64,000 nucleotides of DNA, taken from positions 620,001-684,000 of the forward strand of contig CAJQUN010000060.1 of NCBI GenBank assembly GCA_907163345.1. The letters are read 5' to 3'. This DNA is from Haberlea rhodopensis. Its lineage: Eukaryota; Streptophyta; Magnoliopsida; Lamiales; Gesneriaceae. The notes under the pieces were generated by a model, which worked only from the letters and a program-made list of their open reading frames with translations, was not told where the DNA came from and searched no databases. The translations under genes were made by a program, and so were the position numbers. Shown here one piece after another: positions 11,863-24,718 of this stretch (positions are counted from its first letter, which is position 1; each line of letters starts with the position of its first letter).

Positions 11863-11994
11863 TGCCAAAGCATATGTAGCATACCTATCATGGCAACAAT
11901 CCCAGCCAAAGCATATGCCCAACATTGACATACCTATCGTGGCAATGATCTCAGCCAAAGCATATGCTACATACCTATCGTGGCATTCATCTCA
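11863..11994. repeat. Three tandem copies of a 41-49 bp repeat in the C LTR
   Basis: Each copy starts GCCAAAGCATATG and contains ATACCTATCRTGGCA. Copies start at 11863, 11905 and 11954. Confidence 0.8.
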
Positions 11995-12263
11995 ACAATA
12001 TGAATATCATGAATGTACATGCATATGATATCACCAATCATATGATACAATGTCCACATCATCATCACAACAATATCATATACTCGTACGTCAACGCGTA
12101 TCTATCGTGCGACACAAAGATATAAATCAGGCGTCAATGGCTAATTGCCTCGTTGCCCCGTCCCCTGTGATGATGCTACAACAATATCACCAATATAACA
12201 TGTTACAAGAGGCTTCAAAAACAAAGTCAACAAAAATATAACATTTTTCAAAAGTCAACCCTA

Positions 12264-12480
12264 GAGATCGATCCCTCTATTTGACGCGATCGATCGCCTA
12301 AACATTCTGTCCAGGAGCGATCGACCCTCATTTCCTTGCGATCGATCGCCTAACCCTTTGGAAAGCATTCTGCCTCGATGCGATCGATTGCTTCCTTGAA
12401 GCGATCTATCGCTCAGTGCCCCGCTACTCTCATGTTTATCCACAACCGATTGATCGCCTCATAAGTAGCGATCGATCGCC
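12264..12480. repeat. CGATCGATCG palindrome cluster in the C LTR
   Basis: About seven full or decayed copies (for example GCGATCGATCGCC near 12286, and a last copy ending at 12480). Several carry single changes such as CGATTGATCG. Confidence 0.85.
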
Positions 12481-13224
12481 TCCTCTGTTTTCTGAAAAAC
12501 CATGGCGATTTTCTACTTCTTTTCTTAGTGTTTCTCCTACACCTCACTTCCCACCATTACAACTTGTTCCATGCAATCTCTAGCATCATATAAACATGTT
12601 TGCATACGTTTACACCTTGTTTCTTAGATTCAAATACACTTTAAGCAACAAATGACCATCACATGCTTTCTTGCTTCAAAATTCAAAACAACCAAAGAAC
12701 TTCTTAATACCATGATGAAGTAATGAAATGGTATTCTCCTTACCAAGTAAATCACTTCCTCTTAGGTTACAAAAGTTTTTGCAAGTGTAAATCCAAAACA
12801 AACCTTCAAGAGAGTCCAAAGAAAATGTAGAGATGTAGGTGTTTATGGTGTAAGTATGTGTTCTAAAATCTGATTTTAGATATATATTCCAACCTCCAAA
12901 TGCAACACAAATTCAAATGCAAATCCCCTCAAATTCATGTCAAATGTAGGACACAATAGTATCCAACTATGTGATGCATTTTAAGTCTCCTTTCCACTAT
13001 AACACAATAATGTTAAGTTCCTAAGACATGTCTATGTTATTCACTCACCATCTTTGATTGCTCACATATACATAGTCATTTTATTACTTTCCAACTAAAT
13101 TTCATTCATGCATGGCATTACTCATGCTCGGTTCAACCCGAACCCGAGGCCACATCAGACCGTAATTATTCATTATTACGCCATAACCATAACACACATG
13201 TATACGTCATATCGAGGCATGACA

Positions 13225-15639
13225 AAATACGAGTTAGAGAAGGAAATATACTGAAGACAACATTCAGGACTTGATATGGACACTACGAGTTCTTAGTGAT
13301 GCCATTTGGAGTGACCAAGGCTCTAGCTGTCTTCATGAGTTTGATGAATAGGGTATTTCATGCTTACCTTGATCAAGTTGTAATTTTATTTATTGATGAT
13401 ATACTGATATATTCTCGGTGTGAGGCAGAACATGTCCAATATCTGCGTACTATGTTGCAAATTTTGATGAATAACCAACTGTATGCCAATTTCAACAAGT
13501 GTGAGTTTTGGTTAAACAGTGTGGTGTTTTTGGGACATGTGATCTCCAAAGAAGGTATATCAGTGGATCCAATAAAGATTGAGGCAGTATTGAATTGGTT
13601 AGCGCCTACATCTGTGCTAGAGATCCGTAGTTCTTGGGTTTAGTAGGGTACTATAGATGATTTGTTGAGGGATTTTCAAAGGTTGCTAAACCACTTATGC
13701 AGCTGACACATAAGGGGGTACTGTTTCTATGATCAGAGGCTTGTGAGCATAGTTTCCAGGAGTTGAAACACCGGTTGACAACTGTTCCGGTGTTGATGAT
13801 TCCATCGGAATATGAGAGGTTTGCACAATATACTGATGCTTTTTGATGCATGCTAAACATGTTGTGGCTTATGCTTCGAGACAACTGAAGCCACATGAGA
13901 CGAAGTATCCAGTGCATGACCTAGAGTTGGCAGCCATAGTCTTTGCGTTGAAGATATGACGAGATTATTTATATGGTACATTTTTTACCATATATACAGA
14001 TCATAAGAGCTTAAAATTTGTGTTCACTCAGGAAGAATTGAACATGAGACAAAGGAGATGGATGGATCTCCTGAAAGGTTATGATTGTGAGATCGAATAT
14101 CATCCAGGTAGAGAGAATTTGACAACTGATGCTTTGAGCTGAAAGGTTAGATGCTTTGCAGATGATGTGAATAAATTATGAGCTTTGATGACTTCTTGTT
14201 TCTCTATGGGATATGAGTTTGATACATCTACATCGCCAGTAAGGGTGTCAACACTGTTAGTTGAACATGATATTTTTGAAAAAATCAGAACAACACAAAA
14301 TATTGATGGTGAAGTACAAAGGTGGAAAGAGATGATAGCCCAGGGAAAGTTATCTAACTTTGTGGTGGCCAATGATGATAGCTTGATGTATGGAAAGCTT
14401 TGGGTAGTCCCTGCTACCTCTGGACTACGCCAAGAACTATTACAACGTGCTCATTATAGTCAGTACAATATACATCCTGGATGAAAGAAAATGTGCAAAG
14501 ATTTACGGACACAATTTTGGTGGAGAAGGATGAAAAATGATGTACTTGAATTTGTGGAAAGATGGTTGATCTGTCAACAGGTTAAAGCAGAAAGACAGAG
14601 GCCGGGAGGTGAATTGAGAAGTTTAGAAATTCTGACTTGGAAATGAGAACATATTTCGATGGATTTTGTTACCCATTTGTCAAGAACTTCTTCTAGTTTT
14701 GATACAATTTTGATGATAGTTGACAGACTGGCGAAGGTAGCACATTTTATACCTTACAATATGACGTTCACCTATTTGAGGATGGCTCAACTGCATATTC
14801 AAAATCTAGTAGACTACATCGAGTACTTGTTTCCATTGTATTTGATAGAGACCCGAGGTTCATTTATCATTTTTGGGAAGGTTTGCAGTCAGTAATGGGG
14901 ACTGAGGTTAGATTGAGTACATCCTATCATCATCAGACAGAGTGTACCATACAAACATTGGGGGATATGTTGCGTGCATGTATATTAGAGTTTGATAACT
15001 CTTGGCAGGATTCGTTATCATTGATAGAATTCTCGTACAACAATAGTTATCAAACGAGTATACAGATGGCACCATTTGAGGCGTTATATGGGCAACGATG
15101 CAGGTCGCCTTTATATTGGGATGATGTTGATCAGCTTTCTATGAGTGGACTGGATATGATACGAGAAATGGAAGAGAGTGAAACTAATCAGATTGAAATT
15201 AAAGGCTGTTGTGGATAGACATGCCGCATATGCAAATAAACGGCGTAGGCCTCTTGAATTTCATGCTGGCGACAAAGTGTTTTTGAAAATATCACATTTC
15301 AGAGGTATAGTACAATTTGGAATGCGAGGAAAATTGTCACCAAGGTACATTGGTCCGTATGAGGTGTTACAACGTTTTGACGCACTGGCATACGATTGTC
15401 ATTGCCACTATCTTTGACAAATATTCATGATGTATTTTATGTTTCAATGTGGAGGAAATATGAGCCAGATCTGAGTCATGTGTTATAGCCTTCCAAAATA
15501 CAGTTGGACGATGATGTATCTTATGTAGAACGTCCAATTAGGATCTTGGATAGGGCCAATCGTAAGTTGCGAAGCAAACTGATACCGATGGTTAAAGTAC
15601 AAATGTGATAGGCGGGGTGTCGAGGAGGCAACGTGGGAG
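13225..15639 (+). pseudogene. Pol relic of element A: RT, RNase H, integrase
   Basis: Starts inside RT (IRVREGNILKTTF, then YGHYEFLVMPFGVTKA). The catalytic motif is FIDD (13389-13400) followed by ILIYSR. RNase H is readable at about 13830-14150 (VVAYASRQLKPHETKYPVHD with frame changes). The integrase zinc region is near 14490-14590, and the core begins MDFVTHL (14659) and includes a MGTEVRLSTSYHHQT motif (near 14892). The stretch KLSPRYIGPYEVLQRF marks the integrase C-terminus, followed by the chromodomain-like PIRILDRANRKLRSK near 15536. Many stops and frameshifts (for example TGA near 13275, and after 13640) kill it. The last codons, EEATWET, run into B and resume at 24481. Confidence 0.9.
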
Positions 15640-15644
15640 ACAGA

Positions 15645-18189
15645 TGTAAGGACCCCAAGCCCTTAAACCATAATTAGTGTATTAACCACTATGTGTGGCA
15701 CATGCTTTCAATAAAAAGCCAATCGGGAAGCTCAGATGATACTCTATCATTGCATGGCAATTTCAAAATAATTCCTTTAACACTCAATGTTATAAGGTCA
15801 TCAGCCTAACAACGAAATAGACTCACAAAGTTCGCCCAATACCATCCCTTTTTGCCACTTTTCACATTTGTGGACTTTTATAAAAATTTGGGCAGAGTCT
15901 CCCCATAAATAGAGCTATCCCGAAATAAAAGCACAACACATAATATAATTCCCGGCCAGGGAAAACATAATACTCATCAGACAGCAGTAATACAAAGTAA
16001 ATTCCCAGCCAGGGAAGACATCATACATATGACGACATAATGGGTCTCAACACCCACATAATACACTAACGACTCTCATATCATTAGCAATTCTACCACA
16101 ATTGCATGCAACATATAATGAAAGAGAGGAAGGCTCATGCCTTTATATACAACCCATATACAAGAATGTCCGTGCTCACATGCGAGCATCATAAATGTGT
16201 ATATAAAGCTCGGGTGTATATAAGTACTCTATACGATACCGTGCTCCATCAAGCCCTGGTACCACGATCCTGTGAGTACATCCAATCAACAGCTCGAGCT
16301 CAGCTCCACAGCCATCGATGCACCTGTTCACCTGCCCCAACAGAGACAGCCCCCAACGGGGTGAGCATACCAATACACAAAATCTCATAATCACAATAAT
16401 GAAATTCATAATTTACAACACAAGTAAATGTTAATGAATTTTAAATGATACTCCCTGGATGGCAACATCCTCATCCGGGATTCCGTGTACTGTCCCTGTT
16501 CTCACAATCATCAAACTCATCAAATCTCATAAATCAGTAAATCAACACATTGATTTAACCCATTGCATGCCTAGTTCTCGAATATCAATAATTATGATTC
16601 CAAGTTCATCATTCATGCAAAAGTAGATGTCTCAATATCTAACACTGATTTCATAGCCTCGCTATTAATCATAAATAAATTAAATGCCTAGCATTTATTT
16701 TACCAATTTTCCATTATACCTAGACATCTCAAATGTCTTATAATGAAAACATGATCCCACGATCATTCTCAGGCATCTCAAATGCCCAGGCATCTCAAAT
16801 GCCCTACAATAGTCATATACATCAGGTACCCCATATAACTTATGAGAGTTACACTACTCTAGTGTCACGTGCGCCCCTGACGGCGATATCAAGATTAGGT
16901 CGCTTCATAGCTTCTCAACACATATAAATAATCCTCATGCAACACATATAAATAATCCTCATGCAACACATATAAATAATCCTCGTGCACGATTATTCAA
17001 TAAAATCAAAATACATTATGCATTCACAAATGCCCTAATATATAGAAATGCTCGTACGTCGCACGTACCTTAAATCTCCGAAGTCCGAGCCAAACCTTGC
17101 TCGAGTTCCATGCCCCGAGGAATGATGTGCTAACACGATAAATAATTCACAATTATTTACGAACATGTAACCCATGCTCAAGCACACCTATAACCCTCAA
17201 AATATTGTCAACACACGACAATTAACCTCTTAAAAGACCCGGGGCAGGGTACATGCAGGGAGGGAAATAAATGAGACAATATCGAAATTTGTTCAAGAAC
17301 ACCCTACAAAAATCGAACCCGAATCTCACAATTTCGAACCCAAATAATACCATAATTCATCTAAAATGAGAATTAAGCTATCCAAGCAAGAATCAACACC
17401 CCTTGCCAAGAACCCCCAAATTTTCGAACTCAACCTCTTAAATTCGAACCCCAAACAAGCCCTTAAATTCGAACCCAATAATTCATCAAATTCGAACACA
17501 ATAATGGCAGGGAAATACACGAAAATGACGAAAAAGGGGTAACGGAGGTTACCCAATCGAAAATCGGAAGAAATCGGACGAAATCCGATGAACCCTAGAA
17601 ATTGGGGATCGGCGCTTCCAGCCAAAATTCGACTTCAAATCGCGATGAAACTTCGAATTGACGGAGGGGAAAGCTGCGCCTCGACGAGACGAAGCCGGTG
17701 ATAGGTCGCATGCGCCGAATGGCGGCCGGACGGCGGCGGACGAAGCGCCTGAAGCGGCGGCAGCTGAAGCAGACGGGAAAAGGGGCGCGCGGGAAGAGAG
17801 AGGAAAAATAGGGGCTGAAATGAAATGATTTCTAAAATTTTGGGTTCAATTGGTATTTATAGCAAAATACCCCGAAAAATTAATAGCCCCACAAATACAT
17901 CATGATTCCTTAAAAATCATCTGTTTTCAAAAACTCTCTCTCTAACTCCAAAATCCCCTACCGGTGCTCACACAGCACCCGAGATCCCGAGACACAACAA
18001 AAACCCAACTCTTAGGTTTTTCACCCAAATGAGAATACAATCTCAACCTCTGGATCCAACGATCCCAACTACCCAATTAAACGAGCCCAGAAGGCCCAAC
18101 ACTTCGATTAAATTCCAAATCGCCACGTAAAACCACTTTAGGGATTATTAACACTACGGGATTAACACCTATAATCCCTGGTCATCACA
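15645..18189 (-). repeat. 3' LTR of element B
   Basis: 2545 bp. On the minus strand it starts TGTGATGACCAGGG and ends GGGGTCCTTACA. ORFs in it, such as 17326-17625, recur only in the other LTR and match no known family. Confidence 0.93.
16916..16987. repeat. Three tandem 24-bp repeats in the B LTR
   Basis: The unit is CAACACATATAAATAATCCT plus four bases. The same triplet of repeats occurs at 23203-23274 in the other LTR. Confidence 0.9.
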
Positions 18190-18206
18190 ATATCCCCCAC
18201 TAAAAG
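18190..18206 (-). other. Polypurine tract of element B
   Basis: Reverse complement CTTTTAGTGGGGGATAT lies directly before the minus-strand 3' LTR and after a GAGGACGAAATTC stretch. Confidence 0.85.
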
Positions 18207-20480
18207 AATTTCGTCCTCGAAATTAGCACCGGTGTATCACATAACACCCAGGCTACACAACGACATGAAGCCAGAACCTCGATTCTTGACCATAACAGAA
18301 TCGTATTAATAAACGCGAGGATACTTACCTCACATCAAACTCTGAAACAGAGCGACATACCAAAACCAACTTATCACCCAAGAGGCAAAACGTACCTCAA
18401 AGCGGGTCATCCCAAAAGTCAGTCCCTCATGACTGCGAAACAACCGATACTTACGACTGTAGATCGGACAGTCATCCTTCGTTCTAATACAACTAGTAAG
18501 AACGCATCCTGAATGACACCTCAACCGTGAGAACGTTGACCTCGTGTCAAACTCTGGAGTGGAATAGACTTCCAAATCCATCATAACGTCAAAGAGCGTC
18601 AGCACAGCTCAACGCTAATAATCCAAAAGCAGTTAGTCAACTGAAACTGTAAGGATTCGAATCGCTCCTGATTCTATCGTAGATATCATTCCATGACATC
18701 TCTACCAAGACTCACGATGTCTCACATACATCGTTACGAGGAAAACACTAGCATTCCACGGTATATCCATACCAGACCTGGTCCCCACTATACAGACCAC
18801 CTCCATCCAAGGAGCAGTTGCACTCTCTGCAACTCGGATCGGGCAACTCACGGCCACCGATCCACACAAAAGACATCTCACAAGATGTCCACCTCTGGAT
18901 ATCCCAAGGACCACATCCTGGTCGTAATAAACAATCGAGACTCCATAGAGTTTCAAAATTCTAAAAGGGCATGCAATAAACCCATTGCATCCTCAACGCT
19001 TGTGTCGACAGTGACACCCAACCAATCCGAAATTCCTGCCATGGAGATTCCCAAATCTCAAGGTGTTCCATATCTCTCATCAGAGATTTAACCATCCTAA
19101 AATAGCATAACTCTATGCTTGACAGGAAGGAAATCAACAACTGGCATCCATATACTCATCGGTATACCTGCCTCAGCACGAACACCACATGCATACTCAA
19201 TGCACTTGGCTCAGGTATCTACAACATACCCTTAAGCCGCAAACACAACCGTCAATCCTGAGTCATTTCCTACCCAGTGGAGGATGAAATCGACGATCAA
19301 CAACACGGCGTGATTCTCAAAATCAACACCACATGCACCAACTTACCGAATCTTTCGAAGATTCCCAATAGGTATAATACCACCTCCTTCCTCACAAGGG
19401 AAGTGCCATCGAACTCGAGATCCACAAGTCTCGAACCACTGTTCGGAAAAAAACTGGGTACAATAACACCCATTGCATCCCAAATACACGGATTCCCTTA
19501 GATTGAGTCAATAACGACCTGATGACTCTCTTGTTGGTAATCCAACATCCTGAGCTGTCCCAGACAAGTCTCACCAAGATTAAACATAAACGTATACACG
19601 TTTCAGTGAGGCATACACCACCTCATCCTCAAAATGACATGGTGACTACTAGAGTCCACCACAATCCACATCGTATCACCTTACGATTTGCCAAACTTGG
19701 TTCCAATGAGCAGTATAACGGCTCTAGCAAGCCCCTCATGGTGCTGCACACACACGGCAAACAAACTGGTCGTTGCCTCTCTAGGTTCACCTCAAACCTA
19801 CCAATAAGATGGATGTTTCCGCACGGCATACCATACTGTGGGAAGAAAACTCAATAGAGTAGTGGGTCTTCACCCAACGTTCCTCTAATGCCGATACACC
19901 CTGGACACTCCAATATCCCTATGTACTTAACATAACCTGATCCTACTCCCTTAGGACTCATCCTACACCCTCATGGGTGGTGTGACCATGTCTACCACAT
20001 GTCACATCGACAGAAAGCGAGTAATTTCCTCATGATTACTCATGTCGTCAAATCTCATGGCCAAGAGCCATTCCAACGAGCATACCTCAAGGTATCACCA
20101 CTCGTAAAATGATCACCCCAAACGTAAGCTGCGGTACAATCACATGTACAGCGCATCCAACCATTCCTCGAGCAACCCGCTCGGTATAAGGGTCACGTCA
20201 ATCGGTGCCGCACACACCACCTTGTGCTCGGTACTGGCACCCAAGGCATACCACTGAATACGTATACTCAACGCATCGATCATCGTAACAATGATGCATG
20301 TCTAATAAGACATCTCCTACACCATCGTCATCGTCATCCTGTGACGATACATGCCAACTCATGGCATCTAAGGCATTGTCAACTAGTGACGATACATGTC
20401 ATCCACTATCATGCTAGTAAAATAGGCATAATAAAACATGTATATCAACGCATGCCAGATACAATAAAGCTAATAGAATA
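18207..20480 (-). other. Non-coding interior of element B
   Basis: No ORF above 132 codons and no recognisable domain on either strand. It is moderately C-rich on the plus strand, with no clear tandem structure. It fills the space where pol would be. Confidence 0.7.
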
Positions 20481-20489
20481 GCAATATCT

Positions 20490-21440
20490 CATACCTCATC
20501 GCTAACAATATAGCGGTATACCTGTCTCCGTCGCTCAATAATAGTGCGTAATCAGCACCCATCGCTCGAAGGCGGCAAAATCCTGTGCTGAGTACATAGC
20601 GGCACAATCCCTCGCTATAGAATCGACGGCATGACACCTCGTCATATAATAAGTGGCATGAAACCTCGCTATACACCTGAGCATGAATCATCGTCCACAT
20701 AATAGCGGAAAGAGGCATCGCTATCTATATATACGGCGGCACGAATCATCACCAATAATCACAAAGAGGTGAATCATCATCATCGACACAGCGGAACACA
20801 TCACCGCTATCATCCGTGTCCGGCGGTATAAACCATCGCCAATCAATATAGCGGAATGAACCGTCGCTATAAATACACCTGGCGGAATGAACCCTCGCCA
20901 ATCAATATAGCGGAATGAACCGTCGCTATAAATACACCTGGCGGAATGAACCATCGCCAATCAATATAAATCGACACAGCGGGACACATCACCGCTATCA
21001 TCCGTGTCATCACAATGAAATGAATATAATCGACACAACGGGACACATCACCGCTATCATCCGTGTCATCACAAAGGAATGAATATAATAGACACAGCGG
21101 GACACATCACCGCTATCATCCGTGTCATCACAAAGGAATGAATCATCATCCTCGACACAGCGGAATACATCACCGCTATCATCCGTGTCATCACAAAGGA
21201 ATGAATATAATAGACACAGCGGGACACATCACCGCTATCATCCGTGTCATCACAAAGGAATGAATCATCATCCTCGACACAGCGGAATACATCACCGCTA
21301 TCATCCGTGTCATCACAAAGGAATGAATCATCATCCTAACAAGCGGCATCTCATCCTCGCTTCTTCATACAAGCGGTATCTCATCCTCGCTTCGTATGGT
21401 ATACCCCGCCTCAATGTGCAAGCGAGCCTCCCCCCTCCCG
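20490..21440 (-). repeat. Hairpin-module array in the leader of element B
   Basis: A 59-bp unit at 20822-20960 pairs two hairpins: TGGCG, 11 bases, CGCCA; and ATAGCG, 11 bases, CGCTAT. A second series at 20970-21345 has about seven copies of a 59-62 bp unit in which AGCGG and CCGCT lie between GACAC and GTGTC. Looser copies, including GACG/CGTC pairs, run from 20490 to 20700. ORFs seen here (for example 21063-21263) are products of the repeat. Confidence 0.85.
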
Positions 21441-21914
21441 CTCCACATTTAGCGGTATAAACATAAGTATAAAAATTCTCACTGTGATAAGTAAGACTCC
21501 TGGAATGTATAATCATCATTCCTTTTTATACTCCATATTTCCTGTAACCTGCAACCATCATGGTTAGCAACAATAGCCATATACGCTATGCATCACACAT
21601 CCAATGCATATTTGCAACCACTTGCAAGTCAATACGTATACCAAGACATGTTACCTCGGAAATATCCCTTTACCTGATTCTCTCACAATAATCAGATTCC
21701 TTGGCACGTAACATACGGAGTGCCAGACATTACCACTAATGTCATCATATCGCGTCGCACACGATTCCTGCAATCACACTGATTAGCAACACCACTTTTC
21801 ATATCAGAAAAAGCACATAAACAACTAGTTGTGTCATACAACATTAATGCCATCATGCATAAGTATGTGCTATCAATAACTTCTTAGGCCCTTAACAGCC
21901 CCAATGAGCAACCA

Positions 21915-21928
21915 CTGCTCTGATACCA
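21915..21928 (-). other. Primer-binding site of element B
   Basis: Reverse complement TGGTATCAGAGCAG, four bases from the LTR edge at 21933; initiator Met-tRNA type. Confidence 0.9.
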
Positions 21929-21932
21929 CTAA

Positions 21933-24475
21933 TGTAAGGACCCCAAGCCCTTAAACCATAATTAGTGTATTAACCACTATGTGTGGCACATGCTTTCAAT
22001 AAAAAGCCAATCGGGAAGCTCAGATGATACTCTATCATTGCATGGCAATTTCAAAATAATTCCTTTAACACTCAATGTTATAAGGTCATCAGCCTAACAA
22101 CGAAATAGACTCACAAAGTTCGCCCAATACCATCCCTTTTTGCCACTTTTCACATTTGTGGACTTTTATAAAAATTTGGGCAGAGTCTCCCCATAAATAG
22201 AGCTATCCCGAAATAAAAGCACAACACATAATATAATTCCCGGCCAGGGAAAACATAATACTCATCAGACAGCAGTAATACAAAGTAAATTCCCAGCCAG
22301 GGAAGACATCATACATATGACGACATAATGGGTCTCAACACCCACATAATACACTAACGACTCTCATATCATTAGCAATTCTACCACAATTGCATGCAAC
22401 ATATAATGAAAGAGAGGAAGGCTCATGCCTTTATATACAACCCATATACAAGAATGTCCGTGCTCACATGCGAGCATCATAAATGTGTATATAAAGCTCG
22501 GGTGTATATAAGTACTCTATACGATATCGTGCTCCATCAAGCCCTGGTACCACGATCCTGTGAGTACATCCAATCAACAGCTCGAGCTCAGCTCCACAGC
22601 CATCGATGCACCTGTTCACCTGCCCCAACAGAGACAGCCCCCAACGGGGTGAGCATACCAATACACAAAATCTCATAATCACAATAATGAAATTCATAAT
22701 TTACAACACAAGTAAATGTTAATGAATTTTAAATGATACTCCCTGGATGGCAACATCCTCATCCGGGATTCCGTGTACTGTCCCTGTTCTCACAATCATC
22801 AAACTCATCAAATCTCATAAATCAGTAAATCAACACATTGATTTAACCCATTGCATGCCTAGTTCTCGAATATCAATAATTATGATTCCAAGTTCATCAT
22901 TCATGCAAAAGTAGATGTCTCAATATCTAACACTGATTTCATAGCCTCGCTATTAATCATAAATAAATTAAATGCCTAGCATTTATTTACCAATTTTCCA
23001 TTATACCTAGACATCTCAAATGTCTTATAATGAAAACATGATCCCACGATCATTCTCAGGCATCTCAAATGCCCAGGCATCTCAAATGCCCTACAATAGT
23101 CATATACATCAGGTACCCCATATAACTTATGAGAGTTACACTACTCTAGTGTCACGTGCGCCCCTGACGGCGATATCAAGATTAGGTCGCTTCATAGCTT
23201 CTCAACACATATAAATAATCCTCATGCAACACATATAAATAATCCTCATGCAACACATATAAATAATCCTCGTGCACGATTATTCAATAAAATCAAAATA
23301 CATTATGCATTCACAAATGCCCTAATATATAGAAATGCTCGTACGTCGCACGTACCTTAAATCTCCGAAGTCCGAGCCAAACCTTGCTCGAGTTCCATGC
23401 CCCGAGGAATGATGTGCTAACACGATAAATAATTCACAATTATTTACGAACATGTAACCCATGCTCAAGCACACCTATAACCCTCAAAATATTGTCAACA
23501 CACGACAATTAACCTCTTAAAAGACCCGGGGCAGGGTACATGCAGGGAGGGAAATAAATGAGACAATATCGAAATTTGTTCAAGAACACCCTACAAAATC
23601 GAACCCGAATCTCACAATTTCGAACCCAAATAATACCATAATTCATCTAAAATGAGAATTAAGCTATCCAAGCAAGAATCAACACCCCTTGCCAAGAACC
23701 CCCAAATTTTCGAACTCAACCTCTTAAATTCGAACCCCAAACAAGCCCTTAAATTCGAACCCAATAATTCATCAAATTCGAACACAATAATGGCAGGGAA
23801 ATACACGAAAATGACGAAAAAGGGGTAAGGGAGGTTACCCAATCGAAAATCGGAAGAAATCGGACGAAATCCGATGAACCCTAGAAATTGGGGATCGGCG
23901 CTTCCAGCCAAAATTCGACTTCAAATCGCGATGAAACTTCGAATTGACGGAGGGGAAAGCTGCGCCTCGACGAGACGAAGCCGGTGATAGGTCGCATGCG
24001 CCGAATGGCGGCCGGACGGCGGCGGACGAAGCGCCTGAAGCGGCGGCAGCTGAAGCAGACGGGAAAAGGGGCGCGCGGGAAGAGAGAGGAAAAATAGGGG
24101 CTGAAATGAAATGATTTCTAAAATTTTGGGTTCAATTGGTATTTATAGCAAAAATACCCCGAAAAATTAATAGCCCCACAAATACATCATGATTCCTTAA
24201 AAATCATCTGTTTTCAAAAACTCTCTCTCTAACTCCAAATCCCCTACCGGTGCTCACACAGCACCCGAGATCCCGAGACACAACAAAAACCCAACTCTTA
24301 GGTTTTTCACCCAAATGAGAATACAATCTCAACCTCTGGATCCAACGATCCCAACTACCCAATTAAACGAGCCCAGAAGGCCCAACACTTCGATTAAATT
24401 CCAAATCGCCACGTAAAACCACTTTAGGGATTATTAACACTACGGGATTAACACCTATAATCCCTGGTCATCACA
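21933..24475 (-). repeat. 5' LTR of element B
   Basis: 2543 bp and almost identical to 15645-18189. It carries the promoter end that would drive transcription toward 18190. Confidence 0.93.
24140..24147 (-). promoter_or_regulatory. TATA box in the 5' LTR of element B
   Basis: Reverse complement TATAAATA in the context GCTATAAATACC. The same context lies in the related LTR of L at 59760-59770. Confidence 0.65.
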
Positions 24476-24480
24476 ACAGA

Positions 24481-24614
24481 GCAGCATATGATACAACAAT
24501 ACTCTGAATTAGTTTATGGTATGTTTACTTTATATTGTTGTTGCAATATTGGTCGTGATTATTGTCACAGTATTGATGAGTATGCAATTAAGTTTCGTGG
24601 ACGAAATTCATTGA
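24481..24614 (+). pseudogene. C-terminal end of the pol of element A (chromodomain tail)
   Basis: After the B insertion the frame resumes as EQHMIQQYSELV, matching the ...YPELF-type end of Tekay-like chromodomain tails. A stretch ending in AAGTTTCGTGGACGAAATTC leads to the polypurine tract. The chromodomain is thought to steer integration to heterochromatin; here it is only a remnant. Confidence 0.7.
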
Positions 24615-24626
24615 GTATGGGAGAAT
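24615..24626 (+). other. Polypurine tract of element A
   Basis: GTATGGGAGAAT directly before the LTR start TGTGATACC. Confidence 0.75.
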
Positions 24627-24718
24627 TGTGATACCTAGAAATAATAATGTGTTAATTAGTGGAATTTATCATTATACGTCAATGATCGGATGTTATAGAC
24701 TCGGATTCGGGTTGAACC
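24627..24718 (+). repeat. 3' LTR of element A, left piece
   Basis: The first 92 bp of the LTR, ending GGGTTGAACC, where GAACC is the target duplication of Copia-2. It continues at 39032. Confidence 0.85.

Larger units (their letters stand above)
1743..13224 (-). mobile_element. Element C: Ty3/Gypsy element on the minus strand, split by Copia-1
   Basis: Read on the minus strand it has a 5' LTR (13224-11311), an initiator-Met type primer-binding site, gag, two zinc knuckles, aspartic protease and the start of reverse transcriptase, which breaks near 1767. Copia-1 (3232-10759) lies inside gag; the gag frame joins across it once a single copy of its 5-bp target duplication is counted. The C LTR abuts the RT of element A at 13224/13225, so C most likely inserted into A. 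The rest of pol and the 3' LTR are not in the window. Stops inside gag show that it is dead. Confidence 0.8.
11311..13224 (-). repeat. 5' LTR of element C
   Basis: About 1.91 kb. On the minus strand it starts TGTCATGCCTCGATATG and ends GAGGACCCACA next to the primer-binding site. It is a diverged relative of the A LTR: both share CGGGTTGAACC near the start, GTCATGACA, and GTAGGGACTCATAGA near the end. It has no plausible gene. Confidence 0.85.
15645..24475 (-). mobile_element. Element B: young non-coding LTR element (LARD-like)
   Basis: Two 2.54-kb LTRs flank a 3.7-kb interior without any recognisable gag or pol. The target duplication ACAGA lies at 15640-15644 and 24476-24480 and joins the chromodomain tail of A in frame. 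The primer-binding site and polypurine tract place it on the minus strand. By eye the LTRs differ by about two substitutions and four single-base indels, so it is the youngest insertion here. It would need Gag and Pol from another element; a chromovirus is a reasonable guess because the sequence before the 3' LTR (a GAGGACGAAATTC-type stretch) resembles that group. Confidence 0.93.

Noticed and set aside
17326..17625. Minus-strand ORF of 99 codons, repeated at 23612-23911
   Set aside because: Inside the LTR of B; hydrophobic but without family likeness, and the related L LTR does not keep it as an ORF.
21063..21460. ORFs with repeated RNEYNRHSGTHHRYHPCHH-type peptides
   Set aside because: Translation of the 59-62 bp hairpin repeat in a non-coding element; no start context or known family.
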